From Mansonella perstans (Eukaryota > Nematoda > Chromadorea > Rhabditida > Onchocercidae): a stretch of 64,000 nucleotides of DNA. The notes beneath the pieces are model-generated. The model worked only from the letters and a program-made list of their open reading frames with translations. It searched no databases and was not told where the DNA came from. Made by a program: the position numbers and the translations under genes. Below, in pieces: positions 1-13,300 of the stretch. The DNA lies in contig JBAMDO010000564.1 of assembly GCA_037074765.1 (NCBI GenBank), forward strand, positions 248,001 to 312,000, given 5' to 3'. The first letter of the stretch is position 1, and every line of letters begins with the position of its first letter.

Positions 1-1385
1 AATAGGCAAATAGCTTTCAAGTTTGGTTACTAGTCTCTGTAAAGCTTTACCGTAACTAAATAACATAAAAATTTAAATTTCAGTTAATTAAAATTATTCG
101 AAACTTGAAACAGTGAGAAGAGAGAGAGAGACTTAATTTAATTTAATTATCTGCGCGTCATGTCATAAATAGAATTAAGAAACAAGTGAACTTAATTAAA
201 CCTGATGAAGAGGCATAATGTTTAATTTGATACATGGATGTTTAATTATACTTTCAAAAAAGTGAGCATAAAACACTGAAAGTCTCTCATAATGTTTCAG
301 AGAGATCCTGGTTATTTCATGTCATCCAAAGTAAACAAAACGTTTTAAAAAGTTATCAACAAATTTTTATTTATAAAATGTGCTAATAATATAGAATTTG
401 TTGCAAAATATTCTTTAAATTTTCAAGGTTAAGTAAAAATATGCTTAGGGCCCAGAGATCTAATGTGAAGATCTTTGGTATCAAAAAAAAAAATGGGCAT
501 ATTTTAATTCGTTACAACACTGTTATATCAGAGAAAATTTATTATGCTGGTCTATCAAAGTACATCGGTGCATTTGTATTCTCCTCACATTCAATGATCC
601 ATACACAAGTACTTCAATTTGTTTACCGGAACTAAGTTCGAAACATGCATTTATTTCATTTCAACTTCGCTTCACTGATTCTGTTCATCTTGCTATACTC
701 TCATTTAACAGCCAATTACTTGTAGGTGAATCATAATGAATTTTTAAACTCATGCCTTTTCTTTCTAATAATCGCCTGAAACTTCAACCATCAATAAAGT
801 TACTAATATTAGTATCAGTATTTTTGATAATTAATCAAAATCTGCCACTTCAAAAGTTTCAGGATTTACAATGAACAACGAACACTAAAACTGAATGTGC
901 TTGAAATCGTGCATTGAAATTTGAAATTTGCAAAATTTTATGAAAGTCGAACTTTTTCAAGCGTTTTATCACTGGTATATGAGCTCAGCTGACAGCAAAG
1001 ATATAATTTAGTACAATGAAGCACTGCCCAATATACTGTCCATTTCTGCCGATCATTTTTCAGTGGTTTGCCCATGGCCACTTCCTAAAATGACATATCA
1101 TTCTGAAATGGGGAAAATTTTTTTAAAAATAATAATATGTTAAACTGAAAAAAATGGGGCAAATTTAACTTCTTCTCTTTAATAAGTAACTGAAAATTGA
1201 AACAACCCAAAGAAAAAAAAGTAACAGTAATATGCTTTTAAAAATACATGAAGTTATTTGAACGTAATGTATTGAAAAAAAAAATGATTTAAAAAAGATG
1301 TAAAACTTGAATTGAAAAGTTACAATGTTAAACCGTAAATGAAGTTGAAAATGCCAAAATTTTTTCAAAAATCAATCTTACTAAC
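1..1385. other. No gene seen; presumed intron of the left gene
   Basis: The last exon of the left gene ends at 1386 with an open frame, so this is probably its next intron. A short GA tract lies at 119-131; I see no exon. Confidence 0.4.
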
Positions 1386-4300
1386 TTGATGCAAAAGTTG
1401 GCCTTGTTTCTGAACATCGTCTAGCCGTATAGGTTCAGCTAATAAGGATGAACTAATCGGAGCGGCTGTTGCAGTTGTTGAACGTTTTAAGCGACGTCGA
1501 GATGGAAATCGCACTGCGGTCGGTGAGCTCGTTGTTTCCCAGTGCTTTGTCTAAAATATTTTGAAAATAAATATCTCTACATATGCGAAAAATAATCTTT
1601 ATACAACATTTTTTCAGATTACATTTATTTTCCTGTCTTCATTTGAAAATAAAAAAAAATAATTTTCCTACGATCAATTTAACAATTATAAAAGAAAAGA
1701 TCTAAGCAGAAATAATAATTGGTAATAAATATTGCTTTGCGTAATTTTTGAAGACTGTTTTTACGAAAAAAAAAAAATAATACAAAGGTTAATCAAAAGA
1801 CAAGTTATGTGCATTCAGTATAAGTATATTTCAGGATTTAGGATGATGGAATTATTATCTAAGTCATCGAATAGTTATAATATTTTTTTAGTGGGCAAAA
1901 AAAGAAACCTATGATAGTCGATAGATTTTTAATGTATGGCATACCTTGTAAATATTTTTAAGCATTCAATAATAGTGATTGTGAATACGATAAATTTTTT
2001 AACTATTACGTTTACAGACTATTAACCACAATCAACGCAAGCAAATTTTACATGAATAGTAAATCATATGCTGCGCAAAAGTATTTTTACTTTAAACTGT
2101 AATAATCAATGTAGCACATACATTTGATACACAATTCATAAGTACCATAATCTATCTATTTATCCAAATCTGACTGTACCTGTGTGTCACCAGAAAAAAA
2201 ACTGATAAAACGTTGAATCCGATGCGTGGCTGCTGGTACGTGAACGCTTGTCGAAGCGCTATGATCAGGAACAAAAAATGTAGATGTTGTTTCGGCAAAT
2301 ATCGGTGATGATGAACCACCACAACTAGTACCATGTAATTCCTCCGATGATAAAACACATCTATAAAAGCGTTAAAAAAGATTATTTTAAAAATCCTGTA
2401 AAATTTACAGAAAAAAACCGACTGTTGCATTTGTCTTAAATTTTTTTTCTTTAAAAAGTCATCTAAAAGTTTCAAATTTTTTTTCATGAAAAATTTTTTT
2501 AACATCAATAAGAGTCCTGAATTAGGTAATTATATCAATTAATCAGATATTATCGTAAAATGAATGACATCAAAGATACCCGATATGCGTAACATAAAAA
2601 ATTGGAAAATATTGAAATAATTATCATTGAAAAAACTAAATAGAAATGATGCAAAAGAGTTAAGAGCTACGCGCAAAATGCGGTCTTTTATTTGATTTCT
2701 ATATAACGAACATATATGATGACCTTTTCCCATCAATTAGAAATAAAACGAAACAGGAATGTCTCATTTTCTCATGGAAACAATTAATAGATGGAATGAA
2801 TGTCGGCTAACTTTAATGAAATTAGCTAAATGTTGTTCCAAATTTTTGTAACACTACGTCTGTAAAACATCTGACAAGCGCTAACGTTCAAATGATGGAC
2901 AGGTGAGATTGCAAAATTCTTTATTTTTTTTAAAGATTTTTTCTTTAAAAAAAGTAGAGAACAAACAATAGCAGTTTCTAGTTTAATTATACATAATTCC
3001 ATTTACTCCAAGGACAAATTTCCTGCTTTTTTATTAAATAAAATAATTTTACCTGATTTTTTCTTTGAAATAAGAATAGAAAAAAGTTAGCAAAGCAAAT
3101 CGTAACAGCAAAATCAAATAGAATAATGAAAAAAAAAAAGCGTAGATGCAAAGGAATGTGACTGTTTTGGTGTTCATAATGATAAAATAGAAATAAAGAA
3201 AGCTTTCCGACAGATTAAAAATATCAACAAATTATGGAAATACTATCATACTTTATAAGCTATTCATTATAAAAAAATTATAAAAATGTTTTGTATTGTA
3301 AAAATTTTTTCATTATAAAAAATGTTTTGTATGAAACAAAAAAAAAAAAAAAGATCCAAAATTTCGAACGATTTTGAGCGATCATTGCATTTTAAACCAT
3401 TGGCTTTGAATGTTTGTTTCAGCAATCGTAGGAATAATCTCATTTGAAATTTCATGATAATTTTCGTTTTTTCTTTATAGCATAATAAAATCTTTAAGAC
3501 AAAAGAAAAATACAAAATGAAATAATCAATTTCTCAATGAAATAAATTCAGTGATTATTTTCAGTGTGAAATGAAAAATATTAGCGTTAAGTGATATTAT
3601 TATTCTTAATAAAGCTAAATAATTAAAGTTATTTGGCCAAAACGAGATAATATATTCTTAGACTATAATTCACTTCAACTATAATTAATAAATAGCAAAT
3701 TGTGATTATTTCGAGAAAAAAATTTTTAAAAATTTAGAAAGATGAAGTAAACTATAGCACAGTGAATAGGGAAAGAGTTTTTGAAGGAAGGGATAGTATA
3801 CCAACTTACCATTATCGATCAAGGTAAAAAAATGAATTCAAAAATCATTTAATAATATGCAGCGCAAATATCCAACAAAGGTTTTAATGGGTCAAAAGGC
3901 ATTACAAGAGGGTTAGAGAAGGCCGATAAAAAGAATACATAATGAGTTTGATTTAATCTATCTTTCATATGTCTCAGTCCATGACTCTTTTTTATTTCTA
4001 CTTTTAATAGCTCAAGTCGTTCTATTTGATACCATTTACAAACAATAACAAAAGTATCAGAGAAATTGAATCAGAAAATTTAAATGATTTCCAATTGATA
4101 AATATCTTTCAGTGCTAACGCAGCTTTTATTCATTTTACAGACCACTTAACCATTTAATACATATACTTGAATGGAATGATCAATCTTGTTTTATGTCCC
4201 AGTGGAAAAAAAATAAAAGAAACTAGAGAATGAACTTCCTACGTTTAAATCTGATCTAAAACTCAATTTTATGTAATTAAATCTGCTTAAAAAAGCCTCT

Positions 4301-7300
4301 CAAATAGACACTGACATTGATTATCACCAACTTGCCTAATCCACTTTACTGGGGAGATTCGCTTTTTTTGCTGGGGAAGAAAAAAAGTTTTTGGTTTGAA
4401 ACAATAATTCTTACTGGTATTTTAACTAATAATCATCAAAAAAAAAGTAAAAGATGGCAAGTAGAAAAAGGTGAGTAAACTATTTAGCTGATTTTTAAAT
4501 TCCAGATTTTCTAAATTATTTAATTTCCCTTTCTTTTTTGCTTTTTAAAGAATTTCCAGAAATAACAAAATGAAAAGTAAGTTTGTTTGTGAACGAAACA
4601 GGTTGCTCATATCAATCGATATCAGTAAAACTGGAAGACGAAGGAGCTGTAGATGAAAAGAAAATGAGGCTGTTTTCAACTGTTAAAAACTTTAATTAAA
4701 CTTTACTCCTAAATTAACAGATTTTTTTGTTTTAGAATCTTGTAATTTCTGCTACAAATAAAAAAGCCAAAGTGGTTATTGGTCAATGGAAGACTGAGGA
4801 TGGTTGCTCTACAAGATATGGGTTACATGAATTTTCAGAAATAAATTAATGAAAATTTTGAATTCGTTTGAAATGAGAAAGAAACGCGCAGTAGGAGGGA
4901 CTGAACTAATCGTAAATTATAACGGAGAAATAAACTATGAAATACTGGAAGAAAAAATATGCTACTCTAAAATTTCAGATCAGAAAAAATTTTGGTTATC
5001 TTAATCCTGAAGAATTTATGGAAGTCTTTGATTGAAATTTCAGTTTTAATTTTTCTTAACAAAAAAACTGACTTCTCTAATGACCAAACCAATTGACTTA
5101 GTGTCAATTTATCACTTTTTCCTTTTTAAAATTCATCAAATCTCTCAAATATTTGATAGTATAGGCATGTCAAATTGAACAGATGGATGTTCCAAATTTA
5201 TACTTTCAACAAGCCTTGAACATCTCATTAACACAATTTTATCTATTTATTTCCTTTTTCAAATCTCTTATCAAAGGAGTAAAGTGAAACAGTGAATCGG
5301 TGTATAAGGAAAAAATCAAATTGTTCGTATGATGTGAGAGTAGGTTATGCGACATACGTAAGCAATCAACCCAGATGACGATTCCCATTGATGCAATCAA
5401 CATTAGTGGCTCCTTGAGAAATAATGAAACTAAATTGTGACAAACATGTTAAATTTTGACAAATACATGCAGGGGTTCATAAGGTTACACAAACAGAATA
5501 ATCCGTAAACATTTCTTTGTTCCCAATATGAAAAGAAAAACAGACAGAAAAATAGAAAAACATTTCCTACACTTCCAAGAAATTAGCTAATCCATATGAT
5601 ACTCTTCAATGATGAAAAATTACTAAATGTTTTCTGGTTATGGCAAAAATGTAAGAAAGAGTGAAATTTCAATACGTGCTTTTAAAAAATTTTTCATGTG
5701 ATACGGAAAGGCCCATGTTGATAATGTTTAATTTACCCTCTAATTAGAACTATCGTATTCTTGGGAAGAATATGATGTTCATAGAAAAAGAACAGTTAAA
5801 CACTGAGATAATGAAAAAATGAATGTTTAAAAATTAAAAGAAAAATTAAATTTGCTTATGTGTTGCTTATTAGTGAAATCGAAAAGTCATTCTCCATCAA
5901 CAGAAATTTGCAAATGAATTGAAATGTAAAGTTAAATAGTAAGTTTGCATAAAAGATTTTTATTTATGCCTTCGAATAATTGCACCCAATCTTTTCTTAC
6001 TCCTTCTGTTTCTTTGACTAGATTCTTTGGCCTATTCCTTTCTGTTGTGTTTGGAACGGAAGTAAGTAATCAGCCTCCATCTAATCGTTCATCTATTCAA
6101 TAAATGCAAGAAATTAGACCTTAACTGATGGAGAGGGAGGACAGAAAGGACTAGGCCAAAGGATCTAGTTGAGCAAATCTAAATGTAAAAAACGAAAACA
6201 ATCACAATTTACCGCTCATCATAAATTCAAGTACATATGCTGTATGGGTCCAAGTATTCTTACTAGAGAACTTTAGAAAGGCCTTAAGAAAAAATGCCTT
6301 AGAAAGCTGTTACAGCAAGGATTATTTCAAAAAAATAAATAAATATGCTACATTCGTCACAAGAAAAATCAAGTTTGGTGAAGCAATTTTAAAGCAGAAA
6401 TTCCTGATAGAATTTCATATTTCTTTTATTTTCTATCTTGAAATTTATGTCTAACTTTTTGGTGAAATGAACGAAAAATTAGAAGGACAGAGTGACATAT
6501 TCATTATGGAATGGATAGTGCATTATTTTCAGGATTGAAACATTTCCAATGACATATATGATGATGAATTTAAGAAAATCATTTGGTTTCTCGTAAACAA
6601 CTAAATGAAACATAAGATTAAAAGGAAGCCACAAAGTTAAAGGAAACCAGAAGGTTAAAACCAATCTTTTTTTTCGATAATTTCTTATGATAAAAATAAA
6701 TATGCCATAAATATATGTTCCGTTAATTGAAATTACTTTAATGAAAAAATTTTAAATTAAGAGCGAGAAATGTTTGCAAGAGCGGTATCGCTAAAAGCTT
6801 TTAAGTAACAAGACACAAACACATATACATACTGTGCTAATATTTTTTCAATCACGTGAACGATCGATTTAACAATTACAAAAGAAAAGAAATTTGAGGA
6901 GTATTGGCAGGATGTTTTTCAAGATGTTATCGAAAATATTATTTAAAAATAGCTCAGAAATTAACCAACACTTTTGTTAATAAAGGAATTTTATTCATGT
7001 TAACTTTGTAGACTGAAAGGAGGTTTATCCACCCTTCAAAACAAACTTTTTCACTCCTTTAAAAATATTGTCCTTATTAAAAATGTTAAATTACGTTGCA
7101 CTAAATGATAGAAATGTGTTAATTAACAATTTTAATTGCTCTAATTATTTTTCCATTAAACGAAGTTATTTATGGCTAATAATTATCATAAAAAAAAAAA
7201 AAAAGAAAAAAATGGCAAACAGACGCTAGCATTAATTTTAAGTTTTAAAGTAAGATGTTAAAGAAAAAATCGCTTTTTATTCTGCTAATTAAAGACTTTG

Positions 7301-10300
7301 AATGTTGAGATAAAATTTGAGAGTGATTTATTCACTAACTGATGAAATGATTAATTGCTCACCAATTATTTACAATGCACTAAATAATAGAAAAGTGTTA
7401 ATTAATAATCATTTATGAAAAATTCTTTCCAATAAAGTAATTCTTTCTATCTTAATATCAGAGGAGAAGAAAAGGATGGAGCATTTTGTTGAAAGGCTTA
7501 CTTAACTGGAAATGATGAAAATCCTTTGAGCCTTCTTTTTTTTCGTTATCAAACTTAAATCGAAATTTAAAAAGTGAAACCTACTTAATATCAGGTGATG
7601 ATGATGCGTTCTGAATTACAGTTGAATCATCACTAGTTGATAATGCCGAACCGAAGCTTGTAGCCATTATGTATGATATGGGTCTCCTTCGCTGTCGACA
7701 TCGTGATCCATTGAAATTATTATGGACATCTTTGGATAAATACGGTAATCCTGAAAGGAAGCAGTCAAAACTGAACAGGACACGGAGCCGAATGACCCAT
7801 TTAGAACGGAAAAGCAATAATGAATCCTATCATATTTATTTTCATCTCCTTCCTTCCACCTCCAATAACATCTATCATTTCTGCTTCGCTGGATGCAATA
7901 TCATATGCATCTTATATTATTTGTATCAATCTATGCACAAAGAGACATGCAAAACTAATCACCCAATTATCCACTGAAATGGACAAATGACTCCTTCGAA
8001 TATTCATTTCAAAATGAAACATTGGCGGCAACTTTAGTACTTATAAAATACAACAAACCGATATGCTTTTCACAAATCCAACTTAAGCTATTTCAACTTC
8101 GCAAATAGCACCACTATGAAAAGATTCCCAAAAAAAAAATTCATTCAAAAAAAAATTTGAAAATTAAGTTTTGAAAAAATATTCAAAAAATTTATATACA
8201 TTTTTTGCTATTGCACAAAAGGAATATTTTTAGCTTCTCAACAGAACACAGAGAAAATATCCCTTCTGCTAAATATTTGGCAATGCCGTCCTGAAAATTC
8301 TGCACCATTCAAGCTAAAATGAATAAATCAGCAGTAGGTTTGATGGAAAACAAAAAATATTTCCGAATTCACTAACAAAAAACTTTTATACCCGAAAAAA
8401 ATAAATGACTGCTGCAGATAGCAGTCAAGATAAATTTCAGTCCGAATTTCAGGCTCCGTCAAATTTACATGTATTTACAAACCATGCAAAACTTTTCCAG
8501 CAAGACAAAAATGTTTGAATTATGACATACTTTTGAGTAATATTTGACCTTTGCTACGGATAAAAAAAGCGAAGCGATCCTTGGTCAAGATAAGATTAAA
8601 AATCTTGGAGTAAAGTATAGTAAGAATAAAGTATGAGTAATGCGTATCGCTAATATATTTCTGTAAATTAAACCGATATTGAATTATTGTGACATATATC
8701 ATAAACAGAATAATGAATTCTGTTGGTTTGAAAATAAACTTTAATCAAAATTTTCAGCGTATTAGTTAACTTTTGAAATATCAATTAAGTAAAAAAATAG
8801 CCCCTGCCTGTTTCATACCCATTATGCCTTTGCTCTGGCGCTATGTTTTGAAAATTACTACATTATTCTAACGACAACTGTAAACAAAACGAAAATCACA
8901 GTTAAACAAAAGCTATGCAAAGTTTGGTAGTTTAAAATGAAATATATTGCAAACGAGTTGAAAAAAAAAAAAAGAAAAAAACCAGAACTGGTAAACTACT
9001 TCATTTTCAATTAAATCGTATGTTATAAATTTAATTTCTTCAACAGAAACAGAACTTATTGCTTCTTCTATAGTTTTATTTTTGGAAAAATTAAAAAAAA
9101 AATCTCTAAAGAAGTAGGGAAGTAATAGATCAGTCAGTTTTAAGGACTATCATCAACAAAGTGATGCTGTGAAATTGAATGCTTCCACTAACTCTATCAA
9201 CACTTCTGCAGCACATATGAGAGTGATTCTTTGTTCCACAAAACTTCATAAAATTTAGAGTGAAATGAAATTCACACGATCATAAATTAGTGTAAAAATT
9301 TAGCTACCACATGTAGTAGAATAGTAGAAGTAATAGAAGAAGCAGCAGCAGCAATAACGACAGGAATAGCAATCTACACTCGGTATGTTTCTTTTAAAAG
9401 AATTTGTCCATTCCAAAAAACACTCCATAAAATTGCCGCTTTTAGGAGTGAGAAAAGCAAAAAAAAACACTTTTTTGATCAATTTGTTGGAAATGTTTCG
9501 ATTGTTTACTGCCATAAATGATGTAGCAGCTGTTAGATGAAAAATACTGGGAAAAGTACCCGAGATATGCCAGGCATACAATTACCAAATTGTTAAAAAA
9601 TATCCTTTTTTTACTATACATTTATTCATTTACTTACATCTTGCTACAAATCGGATGAAGATAATGCATCTTACATGAATATTTAATGAAGAAACTGTTA
9701 ACAGTTTAAATCACAATGAGACATTAATCACATTAAATCACAATAATCATTAATTTAGTGAATTGATCAAGCGGTGATTATGATTATCAAAACAATATGT
9801 GATAATAATGATAATTATTAGAATTGAATTACTCATTCAGTATCTCTTTGAATAAATTCAGAAATAAAACAAGAATGAAACTAGAAGTAAAAACTAAACA
9901 ACTTCCTGAATTGCATAAAAATCTCAATTAAATCTAATAAAAACACTAAAAATATTTTTAAAGGGTAAGAAATCAAAAGTGAAGGCTGAAATTTTCCCGT
10001 CAAAACTATGTAATCCATTTTTAATCAGCCAACAGTCAGAGGAATCAAATTAAGAAGGAAAAAATACTTTAATTGTTTCGACCAATGATAGAATTAAAAT
10101 GTTCCTTGCGCTCAAGGACATTAATCATTAATAAAGGAACGACAGAAGACATCAGTTTCTAACGCACGTTACGAGATTTTTACGTTTAAGGAAAATGAAC
10201 TGAAAATTTATGAAAATTAGAACTAGAATGTTCTTGATTCCGCAATGATTTGATATTCAATATTTTTCTTATCACCAATACAAAATGTCATTTTTTTTAA

Positions 10301-13300
10301 TTTTCTTTTGCTTTCTATTTTTTTTTCATCTTCCACTTCTTTTCGCTTTAACTTCTCCCTGTCTTCCTTTCGTTAGTTATCTGACAAACTAAGCTCACAA
10401 AACTATCATCGGCTTAAAAGATCGCAGTTTATGCAAACAGGATATGTCTTCCTAGATAGATCGACCAGATCAACAAGAACTTCTAATCCCTAGAATTGAT
10501 GATGATGATCCAAAAAAAAAAAAAAAAAAAAAAAAAACTTTATAAAAAATTTTTTTAGATACCAAAAAACTACATAATTACAAAGAGCAAAAGAGTAATT
10601 AACAAAGTGTTGCAAAATGAATATAACATAAGATTCATTGATATCCAACGTTTATGAGTTGAGACGTGAAAATTAATTTCACAAAATTTTCAAAACATTT
10701 AAAAACGAAGAAAAATTCATTTCCACAAATTTTAAAATTCTTTTTATTTCAACTTTTGTTAATGTAAAATTGCAAAATGTATGTTTATTCACTCTTTCGT
10801 AATTTTTTAAATGGAATATTAAAAAAAAAAATGTAATTTTCTTAATGATAAAAGAAAATTTACAAGCATAAAATTATCTGAAATTTATGCCCTAAAGAAA
10901 TTTTTGCTTTCCTCTACTTGTTCGAATAATATTTTCGAGCTTCTTTTTCTTTCAATAATAAATCTGCTAGATGATAAACAAGGCCTCCAACAGCTACTTA
11001 TCTTGATTTATAACTTTGAAATGGCATCAATTTTCAATAACTAAAAATTGATGTCCATTTCCAGTTGACATTTGATATGACAAGAAGCTGAAGAATCTAA
11101 GCTCAACCTTATTAAAAACTTCACAAAATGGAAGAATGAAATAAACGTAGTGCAATTTTAGGAGTATTATCATTTTCAATTTTACGAGTATTATCATTGA
11201 TAAAATTGATAAATCCTCTTTTTGCCCATTCTCTTACAATTTCCACCTATTTACTAATTGGTTTCACCTTTCATTCTCATCTCCTATTTACTATCCCTTC
11301 TACCTGATATGAGTTTTAAGAAGTGCAATATAAGTTAGAGAAAAAGCGTAAATAAATTACTCTTTCAGTTGTTTGTATCATTTGTCGATCTCTTCAATAA
11401 TCAATTATTTTGCCGATTAGTTTTATTATTTCCCGAGAGAATGAAGAATTGAGAGAAAAAAGGTTCATGAAAATATCGTTTTTCATAATCATCCATTTTA
11501 GAAATAAAATATTTAAAAAAAAAAATCTGCATTCAATTTTTTAAATAAAAAGGTAATAGCAAAGAATGGAATTGTGCCATAATGACCGATTTTTAGGATA
11601 TTATATTAATTTCAGATATATATATATCTAATTATAAACATTTGATAACTGAAGAAATCTCAAGAAATCTAATAAGATTTGTGATAATTTATTGCTGGTT
11701 TAGCTGAATAGAGATGATAATTGAAAAGTATTTGCAACTATGATAAGTTGAAATAAAACTTCATTTTGAAGGATGAAAACTAGTTTAAGCGATGTTTCAA
11801 AAATTATAGAAATGAATGATCATCAATAAAATATGTTCATTGATAAGAGCAAATCTTATCACTTCATTATTTTGAAATGATGATTATCATTGAAAAATCA
11901 AAATAGGGAAAAATTTTACCTCCCTCGAATAATTTTTACAAAATAAAAGCCATAATGCAATACCAAAATCTCACATTTTTATTGCAGAAATCTCATAGCT
12001 GAAAGATTATTTTTATCTTTTCTATACAGTTGACCTAATATGACCTTTTCAGAAAAGGGCAATGAAAAAATGATAAGAATTGTCAACTAAAAAAGGAAAC
12101 GAAATAAATGAATTAATTGGAATTTGAAACAAATGAATTAATTGGAATTTGAAACGAATGAATGAATCGGAATTTGTTCTCGATAAAGTTATCCGTTTCA
12201 ATATATTATCTAAAATAAGACAGGTGAATGATAAGGAAAGATAACGCCAGCGAGACAGTGAAATTTTTTTAATTTGAAAAGAGCAAACGGGTCAGAGAAA
12301 ATGATCAGAGTTTCAGCAACATCAAGAATGGTGTCATCATGTTACAGGTAAAAACCAAAATGAATTGGATGAATAATAAACTTGACAGAATTTATTTAAA
12401 TTTTAAGGGAAATGAAATAAAACCTCCAAAAAAAAAAAAAAAAAAAAACTTTAATTTTTCAAAAATCCAAATATTCAAAATTTCTTCAAACAATTAAAGT
12501 AACCGCCAAATTTCTATCCCATTTATGATCCGAAATGTAGATAAGCATCGATTGTTGTAAAATCCGATAAATGTCATCAAACTAGTTGGAAATAAGGAAA
12601 AAGGATTAATGAAAAGAGATGCAAAATGAACTATCATCTTGGATTACCTTAAACTGAATGCATTGATAATCTTTTGCCTATTTAATTTAATGGCTAATCA
12701 AGATTGTAACCATCTGTCCCATAAATATCTCTTTGTAGTTGCCAGATTTTTCTGATTATACATTTCTAAAAGTCTGTACTTTGATGTAATCTAAGAATTT
12801 CTAAAATAATTCTTTCCATCTCTTCTCATATCTTATCAATGAAATCATTACTATTGATAAACTTTTTTTTTTTTCCATTCAGTATTGTATAACAAACAAA
12901 TTATCAAATTCATTTTCACTGGAGAATTTCACTGAGTTTTAGGATTTCACAAAATATTCATTGCCTCGAAATCTAAATTATGAAAGAATATCATATTGAG
13001 ACAAATATGACAAAAAAGTTCATGATCTTAGGTTAACTGGATGAAAATTCGATAGAGCTATTTATTGAAGTAATGAATTTGTTGATACCAAAATTGGATC
13101 AAGAAATGAACCTTTGCTAAAAATAGAGGCAGAAAGCCTTGTAACCCATAATTAGGTGGTAGTAGTATGAATGCTGCACCTAGAAATGTTAAGTGACCAC
13201 CTGCAGCTTACAAACCGTTCTTTGCAAAACTACAAAGGTCATCCAGAATAAAAACGCTACATGGATACATCCCGCTGTGTAAATACTTCTTTCTTTCATC

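Noticed and set aside
7669..7977. Plus-strand ORF of 102 codons
   Set aside because: Antisense shadow of the minus-strand exon 7750-7585, which has proper splice sites and phase.
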